64,000 bases of DNA from Glandiceps talaboti (taxonomy: Eukaryota; Hemichordata; Enteropneusta; Spengelidae), in contig NC_135552.1 in assembly GCF_964340395.1 (NCBI RefSeq), forward strand, positions 23,679,681 to 23,743,680, in the 5' to 3' direction. Position numbers and translations under genes: made by a program. The notes under the pieces are model-generated. The model made no database searches. It was not told the origin of the DNA and was given only the letters and a program-made list of their open reading frames with translations. Below are positions 41,198-56,603 of the stretch, in pieces; positions within the stretch are counted from its first letter, which is position 1; each line of letters opens with the position of its first letter.

Positions 41198-42951
41198 CTA
41201 ACCATCAAATTGACATACGTATCCTTTCTTTTTGAGGCAGAAATCGTCGTCATAGTCACCGTCTGCATCACGGTCTTTACGAAACCTGTCAGAGAGAATA
41301 TTTTTTTAGTTAATGAAGATAATAAAAGTTAGCGTGCAATATTCTCACTCACAGCCTTCCCAGTTTAACAAACATTGTTCCAAATAACTTTCTACTTTTT
41401 AGTTTGAATGAGTACTGGGAACGTATAAACTGTGAAGTGATAAGTTGTATTGTCAATACTTTTAGTTTTACCTCCAGCTATCCCCTTTAATATCTACATG
41501 TTTTTGTACTTCTGTCTGTCCTCTGTTTGTGCCTGTCTGTCTATGTATGTATGTCTATATGTCTATCCCACTTCTTCCTGGCTCTGTCTGTCTCTGTATG
41601 TATGTATGTATGTATGTATGTATGTATGTATGTATGTATGTATGTATGTATGTATGTATGTATGCATGCATGTATGTATGTATGTATGTATGTATGTATG
41701 TATGTGTGTATGTATGTATGTATGTATGTATGTATGTATGTATGTATGTATACATGTATGCATACATGCATGTATGTATGTATGTATGTATGTATGTATG
41801 TATGTATGTATGCATGCATGTATGTATGTATGTATGTATGTATGTATGTATGTATGTATGTATGTATGTATGTATGTATGTATGTATGTATGTATGTATG
41901 TATGTATGTATGTATATGTATGTCTGTCTCTATATCACCCTTGTCTATCTGTCTATGTCTGCCGTCTGTCTCTCTGTCTCTCTGTCAGAGAGACAGAGAG
42001 ACGCAGACTGTTTCTTATAGAATACTGCATAGTATACGATACTATAGTATTTACCAAAGCTGAACACAGTTTTGTCCTTGAGGACGACCACCGTTAAAGT
42101 CACTGTCATCAGGTTGATTATCTTCCCATCGTACGTAGACCGGACATGTGTCTTTAATCCACTCAAAGTCTTCAGCACTGTGATCAAATGGGCGTGGATC
42201 CTCTGTATTTTTATCTTCGTAACCAATCCAGAATCCGTAGTTATTACACTCTATCGTGTTCATTTCGGCGCTCTCGACTGCAGCCTTAATGTTATCCAGT
42301 AATTTTTCCGTCTGTATTACTGCCAGGTGACCACCACTATTTTCGCATTCATAGATGGCTTCCATATAATTTAAGCTACCGCAGGAAATCTTGTATGTGT
42401 AGCAGTCACTACAATACCTGTAGGTTGCTGTAAAAGAACGATGACATCATTAGCATTAGTCGGGGGTGTGTATGGATGGATGCATAGATGGATGGATGGA
42501 TGGATGTGTGTGTGCGTGCGTGCGTGCGTGCGTGCGTGTGTATGTGTGTGTGCGCGTGCGTGCGTACGTGCGTGCGTGCGTCCATGCGTGCGTGCATGCA
42601 TGCATGCATGCATGCATGTGTGTATGTATGTATGTATGTATGTATGTATGTATGTATGTATGCATGTATGTATGTATGCATGCATGCATGCATGCATACA
42701 TGTATGTATGTATGTATATATGTATGTATATATGTATGTACTAGTATGTATGTGTGTATGTATGTATGTATGTATGTATGTATGTATGTGTGTGTATGTA
42801 TGTATGTATGTATGTATGTATGTATGTATGTATGTATGTATGCATGCATGTATGTATGTATGTAGTAAATCGAAATGAACTTACCCATCGTCTCGTCCCC
42901 TGCGATGGCACACAATGCAAACGATAGTACAAGAAGAACTCGAATTACCAT
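41198..42951 (-). CDS. Secreted C-type lectin-like protein 1 (QPD type)
   Basis: A 175-residue secreted single-CTLD protein. Exons: 42951-42885 (signal peptide MVIRVLLVLSFALCAIAG), 42427-42055 (most of the CTLD) and 41285-41198. Introns are phase 1 and phase 2, GT-AG. The CTLD shows GGHLAVIQT, GFWIGY, QPD in DNQPDDSD, GQNCVQLW and the final GYVCQ. QPD is the galactose-type sugar-specificity motif, but the usual WND before the penultimate Cys is replaced by acidic DGDYDDDFC, so the calcium/sugar site may be altered. A tandem relative lies at 47570-50348. Both introns are filled with (TATG)n. Confidence 0.92.
41596..41921. repeat. (TATG)n array in lectin 1 intron 2
   Basis: About 325 bp of TATG/TATGC repeats inside a 769-bp intron. 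Confidence 0.97.
42470..42864. repeat. (TATG)n/(GTGC)n array in lectin 1 intron 1
   Basis: A compound repeat filling almost the whole 457-bp intron. It stops 20 nt before the exon 1 donor at 42884 and about 40 nt from the exon 2 acceptor. Confidence 0.97.
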
Positions 42952-44849
42952 GGTTACCTGTAGTGTCAGCCTCCTACTAATAGAAAAAATAGATCGTGAT
43001 GTATGCAAATGACATGTTGCATCCGCGTCATTTTTTGTCTGTACGTCCAACTTGAATACAGAACGACTGCTTCATTCTAACCCCATTTACTATAAAGTAA
43101 TATTATGGGTTATTGTATTAAAGATGCTAAAAGAACTTCGATCTTTACTTGAATACCACGGATTACCAAATTTACCATCGCAAAGTATGACCAAGTACGA
43201 TAAGAAAGTAAGCCCATTTGCCGTCAGCTGCCGAACCCCATTCACTATTAAACCTAACACGCTTAATGTCTGTTTTAACATCGCAAACATATTCTGATAT
43301 AAAATGTATCATTGTTGCCTTAAAACGAGAAATTTGGAATTTTCAGTGATGTTATTTTCGCCCTTAAATGTTGCATACATTTTCCATATAATTGTTTTCA
43401 CATTTAATCATTTAAGGCAATCTCCCTTCAGTTCAAAAGCTGACACTTTCTTGTGTACCCTTTCAGTTGTTGAAATTCTATAAACTAGCTAGAACGTTAA
43501 CATGACTGTCATTATGTTACATGTATAGTTTATGTGCCTGGTGAAAAACAGAAGTGGTAATGGTTGAGATGATTACCATTGCTCTTCTGCGGTATCATAC
43601 ATTACTCTATAGAATTATTATATAGATACTTTCACCTACCTGTCAAACCGAGTTTCCACGATGCAGTGGCTTGGCACGTCAACAAGATTTCTATACAAAG
43701 TAGTTTGCCGTTTTTCACGGGGGGATATGACCTAGTCTGTATTAATGCTTAATGTTATTTTGACAGTGTAGAACCATACGTGCTTTAGTATACGGTAAAT
43801 TTGTTCATCGACAGTTTAAACAAGAGTTCCACTTTCCAGATAAAAATAAGGGTTGTCATATGCCATTGATGACGTTTGGTTTATATTGAACGCCATACTA
43901 TGATGACTATAAAATAACACACCGTTAATTTAAAAAAATTAAATGCATTGGAGCATAAAGTGTTTACAGTTAACATTTGTCAAGCTTTGTGGAGTTACAT
44001 GTATAGGCTTTACCCATCATGCTCCGGACCCGCATACTTTCGACCGAGCTGAAAGCGCATGAAAGTTTGAACTGCAATCACATTTCTTCCCTAATTTATG
44101 TCATCACAGTTACGATACATTAAAACATAGACCCTCCAGTGGTTGAGGGTCTATGCTCAAACTGAGTATCCAATTACAACGCTGCCAAGGCACCAGTTGG
44201 ACTTAAATATCAGTTTCCAACTTTCGAAACTGTGGTCAGGTGCTAGCCAAGGGCAGATTTGGGGATTTCATTAATTATGTGTTGTATCAGACAAAAATGT
44301 TTGTTTTTGATAGCATTGACCAAAACAAAAATGGTGGGGAGGTTGTTTAGCTGTTCAATTTGCCCACCAGCCCACTGCCCACCAAACATTGTGAATGATT
44401 TACCCACTCCCCACCAAGAAAACATTTGTGCTTTCCACTATACCAACATAAATTATTTATTCTGACGTGCACAATGTGCGCCCCTTTGGGAGTTTGGCTT
44501 CCAGCTCAACCAGTTAGATCAAACAAAGATATCGATTAATGCAATGCTTTCACCCTGTGAGGGGAGAATAACCAATTCACTGTGGTGGCAGCGATTCTGG
44601 GACTCAAGTCCTTTTCCATATCTGGCAATATTTTAATCATGTTCATGCAATCTACATTAATTTTTCATCTTTATTTCATGACATACATAGATTGATAACT
44701 TCATCCAAAACTTCCACCAAAGCAAGTATCGTTCAGAGCAGTGACGAGTAAGATTCTCGTTTAGTAAACAAATATTTTACACTATTCCTGTTACGTCCAA
44801 AGATATAGATGACAGTACAAATATATGAGTGCGTGCGGTTGTTAGGATA
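42952..44849. other. Intergenic upstream of lectin 1
   Basis: No gene supported. A small hairpin (AGACCCTC...GAGGGTCT, about 44129-44153) is present. Confidence 0.5.
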
Positions 44850-45692
44850 AGGCTGGGGTCAGAATTTAGGCAGGGGGGGGGGGGGCTGGGGTGAAATGGG
44901 GGGCATGAAAAAAATTGAGAGTTCAAAGGGGGGACTGCAAAAATTCTGATTGTCTGAAAGGGAGGGCGAAATATTTTGCTCATGACTTGAACCAAATTAA
45001 ACCTCGTTTACCGAGTAAATTAAATTTTCTCGTGGCTTTGCCGCAATACCTTCTAAAAACCTATATTCAGTAATGAGTTGGTGACAGCCATGCGAATGTA
45101 ACTGTGTATATGCCTTCCCCTGTCTGTTGTGTGTCTGCCAAAATATAACTTAAAGTGTAGGTAATATAGCCATATAGGTGCATAATAATGTATTGACTCG
45201 AATAAAATTGGGGTAGTAAAGACAATTTTTAAGCAATCTATGGCTTTCCATAATGTGTATGGCTTGAAATGTTATGCCATTAAATGTCTTCTTTTTTTAA
45301 AAAGTGCTTACTGTGGGAGGGGTGACACTCCCCACTAGCTGTCATGGGGGATGCTGTTCCTGCTCAGAATCAAGATTGAAAGAGAAAACTCTGCTTGCTA
45401 AGGATCTCCAAGTATAGGTTACAGCTTAATGTGAGCCCTTTTTCACAAAGCCCCTCATTGTTATGTATTTAAACGCTTAAGTTGATTTCCACCTTTGAAG
45501 TAGAGCGGGGCGGTACTGTATAATTACACATTAAAATATGTGTGGCCTGAAGGGGGGGGGGCTATGAATATTCTTGGGTTCATTTCGGGGAGTGGCATGA
45601 ATTCTTTGAGAGCGCGAGGGGGAGGGGGGCTGCGAACAAATTTTTGACCAAATAATTTCGCCCCCCCCTGCCGTAAATGCTGATCCCAGCCT
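44850..45692. mobile_element. Probable nonautonomous element with G-rich inverted termini
   Basis: The left end AGGCTGGGGTCAGAATTTAG with a G-run, and the reverse complement of the right end AGGCTGGGATCAGCATTTAC with a G-run, match over about 32 bp with few differences, enclosing 843 bp. No clear target duplication and no gene inside. Confidence 0.6.
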
Positions 45693-46513
45693 AAGTTTTA
45701 GCAAGCTGAACAGCGTATTGAGTACTTTGACTTTCACTTGTTGAGGAGGTATATCTTTGAGTATCTTGCTGTATGTATGACAGTAACACAATAATCCAGA
45801 TAAAATATGGATCATGTCTCTTCGTACGTGGTGTCACTTTGTACGATATGATTCATCGTAGCTGTACCTCTGGTATACTAGTTAGATGGTAACGAAGTAA
45901 TGAAGTGGAACTGAAGCCTTAGATATACAATGTAGTCTAATAGAGTGTGATCGAGACGCTACTCTAAGACTTTGTACACGTGCACGTGTATTGCATTACC
46001 ATGGATCACTATCTCCCAATCTCCTAACTCAACTCTATTCTCTTTTTCGGAAATGTTTTTTTTTTTCAAATATTGATAATACTGCACACTTTAATGTTTG
46101 AGGTGAAAAAACGATTTGGCTATACAAGGAACGGAAATGTGTCTGCATTTTTCACAATGACATACTCATTACAATACATTAATCGTATCCATGACAACAA
46201 TCAAAAATAAAGAATAGAAAATAATATTCATCTTCCACGATCAGATTTTCTTTATTTTGGGTAAGATTTAATAAAGAAGGTAGCAGATAAATAATAAAAT
46301 ACATAACATCTGAGGAAGTTTCATTCCGTTGTTTGATCTGCCACTCCAAATTAAACTTTCCACCAGAATACTTATCGTTTATTAACATTAATCAAATTCT
46401 TTTTTCATTACATTGGTCGGTTCAATTTTAAGTGGATATAGCTAAATAAATGGTCTGTTGGGTAAGGTGTGACCATCGACAGGTTTTCGATCAATAAACT
46501 CGTCTGGTGTTTT
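45693..46513. other. Intergenic spacer
   Basis: Nothing recognised. Confidence 0.5.
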
Positions 46514-46881
46514 GTAAACGTGGCCATATGGATGAGAATTTGGTATTTATTTTGGAATTTTTATTATAAAACAATTTTATCATGGCTTCCTATTTGAATA
46601 ATCAATGTGAAACAACATATGCCAAGTCTGTGTTTTGTAACTCAATTAATTGGCAAAAGATTAATACACGTGTGAAATGTTTGTTATTGTACGTGCAATA
46701 TCAAACTTTTAATTTTTACACATTGTTTTTTAGATTTTTGCAATGTATTGAGTTACAAACATAGACTTAGTCGATGTTGTTTCACATTAATTTTTCAAGT
46801 AGGAAGCTATAATAAAATTGTTTAATAAATTAAGAATCAAATAAAATAAATACCAAATCCTCGTCATTATGGCCACTTTAA
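46514..46881. mobile_element. TTAA-type foldback MITE, copy 2
   Basis: Same family as 10309-10644: termini CGTGGCCATATGGATGAG and TATGGCCACTTTAAG, with inner CTTCCTATTTGAA / TCAAGTAGGAAGC arms. The right flank is TTAA, the left flank is a one-base variant GTAA. Confidence 0.82.
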
Positions 46882-47569
46882 GATAAAGATTAGATCAAAT
46901 GTCAATGAAACTGAATACACCCTTTTTTCTGGCATCCTGATAATGCAGTCACGTGAAAAAATATTCTACTTTATTGGACCACACCCAGCTGAAAAAAAAA
47001 ACGGAAAAGAAAGTTACCATCTTGAACATTTGGAAATATACAACGTTAACAAAATGTAATTTGTCATGTTATTCACAAAAGATAAAATCGTAATAATATA
47101 GACATTGTATAAACATTGTCGATGATGGCCACAGTTACAAATCTCAGTGAGTAAATTATATTAAGTGAAGCCGACGAAGAGTCATCATTTGACCGAAGAA
47201 ACGGATAAAAACATTTGTATGTGTCTGTATATACATGTATGTGTGTACAATTATGAATCCACAAATTAACCGGTAATTGATCAATTTGTTAATTAATCAA
47301 TTAATTATTTATTTATTTATTCCCACCACCCATTGACCATTATCTATTTCCAAACCTTTCCTTAAATCACGTGATCAGAATAAACCATACTTTGTTTAGA
47401 ATTATCATTTTATTAAATGTTACATATTAGTATTGTTATTGTTATATATTTTACCAATAATGTATCGTTAATGATGACTTAAATACCTAGGTCTTTGTAG
47501 TATATGTATATCATAAAATATTATGTTCTATAAATGAACCTTTTCGTGATTCAATAACTAAAAACTGTA
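46882..47569. other. Spacer 3' of lectin 2
   Basis: AT-rich, with no gene recognised. Confidence 0.5.
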
Positions 47570-50348
<2,779 letters not shown>

Positions 50349-53300
50349 GATCCAGTGATAAGCCGGATTGTTCAGTGAAGCTGCCTGTTGAATAGAAATA
50401 CAAACACACACACAGGTACTGGTGTATGGTATTATAAAACATGCATAGCTACACATTACTGTATGCCTTCTTGAATCAGTATCAGCATGTTGAAAGAACG
50501 TTATCAACAACCAGGCACTTACCGCTGAACAACTACATTAATGGAACTTATGCTTTCAGTAGCAAAAAGGAAGACGTCACTTGAATGATAAAATATTGTG
50601 TATGGGACTAGTTTTGGTGTAGATATCGCTAATAACTTAAGGTGGACGATATTCTTGAGAAAAAAACATACTTCGATAGGCTGCAATCAATTAGAATAAT
50701 ATTGGCTAGCGTATACGATAATGAAAGATAAAGCGAAAAATAAAGACGTGAAAGAGTGAATTGAAAGAGAAGAAAATCAACGGTAGAAAACACAATCATG
50801 ACTACCAGCTGACGAAATGAGAAGGAAAATGTGGCATAGAGTCTGACAAATAAAGAGTCAATCGTTACGTACCTTTCAACGGTTATCAAAACCTCCTGAT
50901 AGTCGACGTTAATGATATAAATATGACTATTTCACGTATTTTCTCATCCCGGGGAGACACCCCTGTGACCAAAGTGACAACATAACAGTTTGTTGACCCT
51001 GTTTCTGTACGCCTACCATTTACTCTAGTCACAATGTAAAGTATCACATATATAATAAAACATCTGGTGCAACTATTTGTGTTATTGAAATAAAAAAACA
51101 TTTTGTTTTAACCAATAGTAAATTTGTTTCATATGTTCTCATCTTCCGGATCAAGATAAGAGTCGGTGTTGCGGAAGAAATACTACAATCACGTCAAATT
51201 GACTCAGAGTAACTACTGCTGGGAAAACGTGCGACTTTGTTCATTTGAACGAGTCTGGCATCTGTGACATACCAGCAACTATCCGACGTATGTACACTAT
51301 TCTGTATTGAAGCTTGTTACAGTGTTAACTAAGCAACCGCCACGGTGTATGGTTAACGTACTACTACAACATATGTTGTAGGAAATACACACACAGTCTC
51401 TGCGAATCTATTGTTCTGTTCTGATGAAAAGTTTATACAACACAAAACTATGTTAAATAAACTTCATATGGAGTATAGGGTTAGAGTTACGTAGTCTAGG
51501 ATTCACACTCTCTGTAAGTGAAATGAAAACATGAAACGAAAACTATGATGAGAAACACAACACAATTAATACACTCATAAAAGATACTGATGTATATTGT
51601 ATGTCCATCATATATCAGTAGTAAAGGATTGACGATACTGTAGGAGTCAAAAACTGTCAAAAATATGTCTCTTTGTCAAATACACTGTAGTTTCTCCAGT
51701 GAAAATAGGAGGATATTGATATGATGTAAAACACTTTCGCTTAGTCAGCTATATATGTACACATTAATGTAAAGATACATAGTTGAAACTGAGTTCTTCT
51801 GAGTTTATTGTAGCGTTATTCAGAGAGAAACGAGTTCCACTTCACTCAAGGATGTCCACATCACATTACATTACATTGTCGGTCATATTACATTGTATTA
51901 CATTGTATTACATTGCATTGCATTGCATTACATAATACACGACCAATTGCGCCCCCAAATACTGACTTTTGGTAAAAAAAAAAAAAAAAAAAAAGTAGTT
52001 CTGAAATTCTACAATGTCCACAAGGTGGCGTAATAATGTATACAATGTTTAAAATGATTACTGTTACATTGACATCTAATATTCAAAACTAGGGCATCAA
52101 GTCGGTAATCTTAGAACTGCATAGAAGTGTTAAGGTGTTTACTTTAATAATGCCTACAACCTTATCAACGTATTGATCGCGACAACATGACCCTATTACG
52201 AAATAAGGTCAGTCAATACTTTTTTGTCCTTCTTTATGGATTTGTCAAAATATGTATCGGATATTTCAGAGTAATAACGTTATCTTCTTTTCATTACAGA
52301 CCACTTCTGTCAATTTAACTGATGCTTTGTAAACATAGTCACTACATATACGGAGTCACACAAAGACTCGTTTAACTTAAAGTTAGCCGTCAAAGAGAAT
52401 ATTAATCACGTGACGTACGTACTTCGTGAGTTTTGTGGGCTTCATCTACTGCATTTCAGTCGTACAACACTTGGAATATACATTCGTTGGAATGCTCTTC
52501 GCGATCGCTTCTTGAATTTAACTCTTTGTCATCATCGTTAATATCCATACTCACACCTATAAAAGCCAAATTCTCTATATCGCAGACAGGTAGGTTTTTT
52601 TAACACTATAGACTGGGTATCTCAAAGAAAATGTAATCGTCAACATCTATGCTAACACCTACAATTAACATTCACTATACATACAGTGTAATTGGTACCA
52701 GGTAAGTTTCTTTACTGTCACCATAGCAACTCAATGAAAATCTGTCGATAAACAGCAGCTTTGCATACATAAAAAGTAAGCTTACCATTGCCATTTCTGT
52801 TCAAAAAGATATTCGAAGTAGGTATACGTTTTTTTATGATTTGATTACCATTATTTGGTCAGTGAAATATCGTCATTTTTTTATTCACTTTCCCTGCATT
52901 TATCAAATTAAAACAGCATCGTGTTTCACCGCTACATCACGAACCCTTGTAGGTTTGACCACTCACGATGAATACATTTTTTATTTATGAACGAACGAAT
53001 ATTTGATATATTGAATGTGGATTTGTATCGCCAATACTACTGTAGTCCTCTCCGAACGTACAGTTGAGGAATTTGTTTCACATAATTGTTCACTTAATAT
53101 AATATCTTTTGACAAGTCACTTAGAAAACATGCACATTTTATTATAGAATCCTCCATTAGTTTCTATACATCGAATGGGTGTATAATTTGGGGGATATGG
53201 TTAAAGTAATATATGCTTTATCCCTGTTGTCCCACAGACAATGCATCCATGACCAGAAATCAGATATTTTGTACGAAATACATTTTTTAAATTTTACTCA

Positions 53301-54248
53301 TGCACGTTTTACATTTTTTAACAGAAGTTAGAAATCATTTTACAGACAATGAAGGGACGTCTCTCCACCGTTATCCATAACTGTGCTAAAATTTAAACAC
53401 AACAAATTATGACATCACAATCACGACAACATTTGCAGAGAACTGCTCAATTGACATGGAAAAAATATATCATCTTGATTAACGGAAATTTAATGAACAT
53501 ACCAAACTCTCAGAATTGTATATACATATTACTATATTTTAAGGGTTATTTGTCAAAATTGAGAGCATCGTTCTTTTCTGAATATTTCAATGTTACATGT
53601 AGAAACCTATACTTAGAAGTAGTCTTATTAGATTTATATTTACAGTTTTCAGGAGCCACTTTTGTCTGAAAGAGATTTAAGTGAAGAGTTTGATTTTGGG
53701 TCATTGTAAGGTTAAACTGACTGACAATTGCCATTTTATGTCCATCCATCATTGCGTCTACTTGCTGTCAACCAAATCTAGACTTGAAGTGACACGGCTC
53801 AGTAGGGAATGAATGCTTCTAGGCCAACCACTACACAGTCAGTTACTTTATTTAGTTCCAAATAAATAAAGCCAATAACGTCAATTAGTTCCAATTAACG
53901 TCTCAGTTGAAGCGGTTTTTTTAATAAAAAAACACCCTGTGCGGTTTGTGTACTGATTTGGATTTACCATTTTGATATACCAACCCTTTTAACATTCCTA
54001 GGCATTACGTCATTTTCAACCATTTAGTATACATCATGTATGGTAAGGTTAAAGTAACGTAAATGAAGCACGCCTCAGTACGTGCGATTTGCTTGGGAAA
54101 TCGTAACGTTCTATAAATTCCACCTTTCAAACAAAATTACTCATCAACTTGTATCCGTTCTTAGCGTGTGGAATTTGAATTTGTTGTTTAATAGCAAACA
54201 TGAGGGACTGTGGGATTACGAAACAAATAATTATACCCAAGTAAATTT
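50349..54248. other. Intergenic, no supported gene
   Basis: It contains an ATTAC/ATTGC pentanucleotide repeat at about 51862-51937 and an A-run at about 51975-51993. No protein-like frames are seen. Confidence 0.5.
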
Positions 54249-54514
54249 AGACTGTCGACAGTCGTTAGTGCCTTTTTTGCCACGTTTCATCTAAAACAAA
54301 GTCGTTGCCTTGCTCCGTAGCACTGAATACCAATGCGTGCTGATAGGAACTGCCATTGCCGAAGGCACCAACTGTGAGTGTCGAAAGCACGAACGTGCCT
54401 CCGGCACTCGCTGATCAGGACGCGGGTATAGTATTGCTCCGGATCGTAGCGAGGCGACGACTTTAGTTTTAGATAAAACGTAGCAAAAAAGGCACGAAAG
54501 ACTGTCGACAGTCT
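54249..54514. mobile_element. 266-bp MITE with palindromic termini
   Basis: Ends AGACTGTCGACAGTC and its complement; each terminus is itself a 14-bp palindrome (GACTGTCGACAGTC). Inverted arms continue with GCCTTTTTTGCCACGTTT / AAACGTAGCAAAAAAGGC and further. Flanking AAGTAAATTT on both sides (54239-54248 and 54517-54526, two bases after the right terminus) suggests a target duplication of about 8-10 bp. Confidence 0.85.
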
Positions 54515-55529
54515 AAAGTAAATTTTGCAGTTTATATGATTTTTGTACATAGGTGCACTTTTTAAAAAAGATTTGCATGTACAAGATTGTGTTTATATAT
54601 AATTCATCATAGGATAAAATTACCCACTCTTCATCGGGGAGTTTGTACTTTCGTCAGAATTAGTTCATTTCAACATACATTATGTTCATATCGGAACCAA
54701 ATTATTTGTTGAAATATATTTTCAATGACGTTTAAAGTAGTAAATTTCGTAAGTGCTAATTAGCATAATATCGTATTTCACATCTGTAAATCAGAATTGT
54801 CCACACTTCATGATCTAGCTCATGGTACGAAGACACTGTTTATTCGTGTCGTTTGCATAGAATATCGTGTCGTATGCTATTTCCGAATAAACCTTTACCT
54901 TCATCATCCTCTAGTTATAATTAGTAACGTTTTTTGCCGAATAGTTATCATGAAACGTGCTTTCACAAAAATGCACACGAGGTGGTTTATTTGGTACAAA
55001 CTCTCAAATAGTAACAACTAAACAAAATGGAAACCAGTCGACTCGAGCAAACGACAGTTTTCTCCTGGTTAGGTTTGATATTCAGAGTGAGAGAAACCAT
55101 CCATTTGCAACCAATTCAGCTATGTAACTAACTACGTAATATCCGGTGATTTAGCTATGTAACAACAACGTAATATCCGGTGATGGTGACTTTTGTATTG
55201 ATTTGTGATACCTTTGTATTCAGTCAATATGTTCAAATGGTCATAGATGTTTGCTTTTTTCTATTTCATCAGATGATTACAGCTGTAAAAATACTAATAC
55301 GAATACTTATAGACAAATAGACACATTTTCTGTTGTTAGATTTCATATTAAACCTTCCTTCTTTGCTACAAAGGTTTAATACTTCTGTAATTTTCGCCGA
55401 GTTTGACTTCGATTGATTCTATATTAATAGCTTCTGCATATAAAGATCATGCTAAACAAATCACCAAAATTAAGCAAATTAGGAATAGAGCAGTCGTAGA
55501 CAGAGAAAACAGTTCACACACATACACAG
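54515..55529. other. Spacer without recognised gene
   Basis: AT-rich; a direct repeat TAACAACAACGTAATATCCGG-like segment near 55125-55182 was the only pattern noted. Confidence 0.45.
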
Positions 55530-55562
55530 ATACATACATACATACATACATACATACATACA

Positions 55563-55597
<35 letters not shown>

Positions 55598-55773
55598 GTT
55601 GAGGGTAGAAGAAAATCAAGTTGGGTTTTTCGTCTCTACAAGCCTGACGAAACAGGCTTGTAGAGACGAAAAACCCGACTTGATTTTCTCCTACCCTCAA
55701 CATATACTCCGCTCTGCGTGCAGACGTATCGCGCACTGTGCTACGGATAAATCTTACCACTGACTTCCTACAT

Positions 55774-55848
<75 letters not shown>

Positions 55849-55855
55849 CTAATAC

Positions 55856-55910
<55 letters not shown>

Positions 55911-56252
55911 ATTTGGGTATGTGTGTATACACGTACATACATACATACATACATACATACATACATACATACATACATACATACATACATACATACATAC
56001 ATACATACATACATACATACATACATACATACATGCGTGTGTGCGTGTGTGCGTGCGTGCGTGCGTGCGTGCGTATACATACATACATACATACATACAT
56101 ACATACATACATACATACATACATACATACATACATACATGCATACATGCATGCATGCATGCATGCATGCATGCATGCATACATACATACATACATACAT
56201 ACATACATACATACATACATACATACATACACGCACACGCACGCACGCACGT

Positions 56253-56300
<48 letters not shown>

Positions 56301-56316
56301 ACCCATCCATCCATCC
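55530..56316. repeat. Compound microsatellite block
   Basis: CATA repeats, an embedded hairpin (55593-55706), then CA, TA, CATA, GTGC, CATGCA and CA blocks for about 790 bp. All long frames here are repeat artefacts. Confidence 0.95.
55593..55706. repeat. 54-bp-arm hairpin element
   Basis: Arms 55593-55646 and 55653-55706 match at about 52 of 54 positions around a 6-nt loop. The core is TTTTTCGTCTCTACAAGCC. It looks like a dispersed foldback unit inserted in the CATA array. Confidence 0.85.
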
Positions 56317-56603
56317 ATTGAATCATTGTAACATATCTTAAAATGGAAGCACTCACAATTTAGATATTATATTATATAATATAATATTATATAATATAGA
56401 TATTATATTATATTATTGTATTTATACTGCAGTGCCCTGACAACTGTACACTGCTAATAAAATATGGTCACTTCCTGAGACGAATCAGTGATCAGTTTGC
56501 CAGTGGCGTAATTCAATACTGCCAGGAGCGACGATTGATTAATCAATTTAATCGGTACACCATTCTTTTTCAGTGTCTTGGTTTCTCAAAGCTGAGTGCA
56601 AGA

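Noticed and set aside
41450-43050. Met-Tyr-Val-Cys and His-Thr-Tyr-Ile repeat proteins
   Set aside because: Translations of (TATG)n; only the signal-peptide and CTLD exons are real here.
55479-56356. Several 140-280 codon frames on both strands
   Set aside because: All are microsatellite translations.
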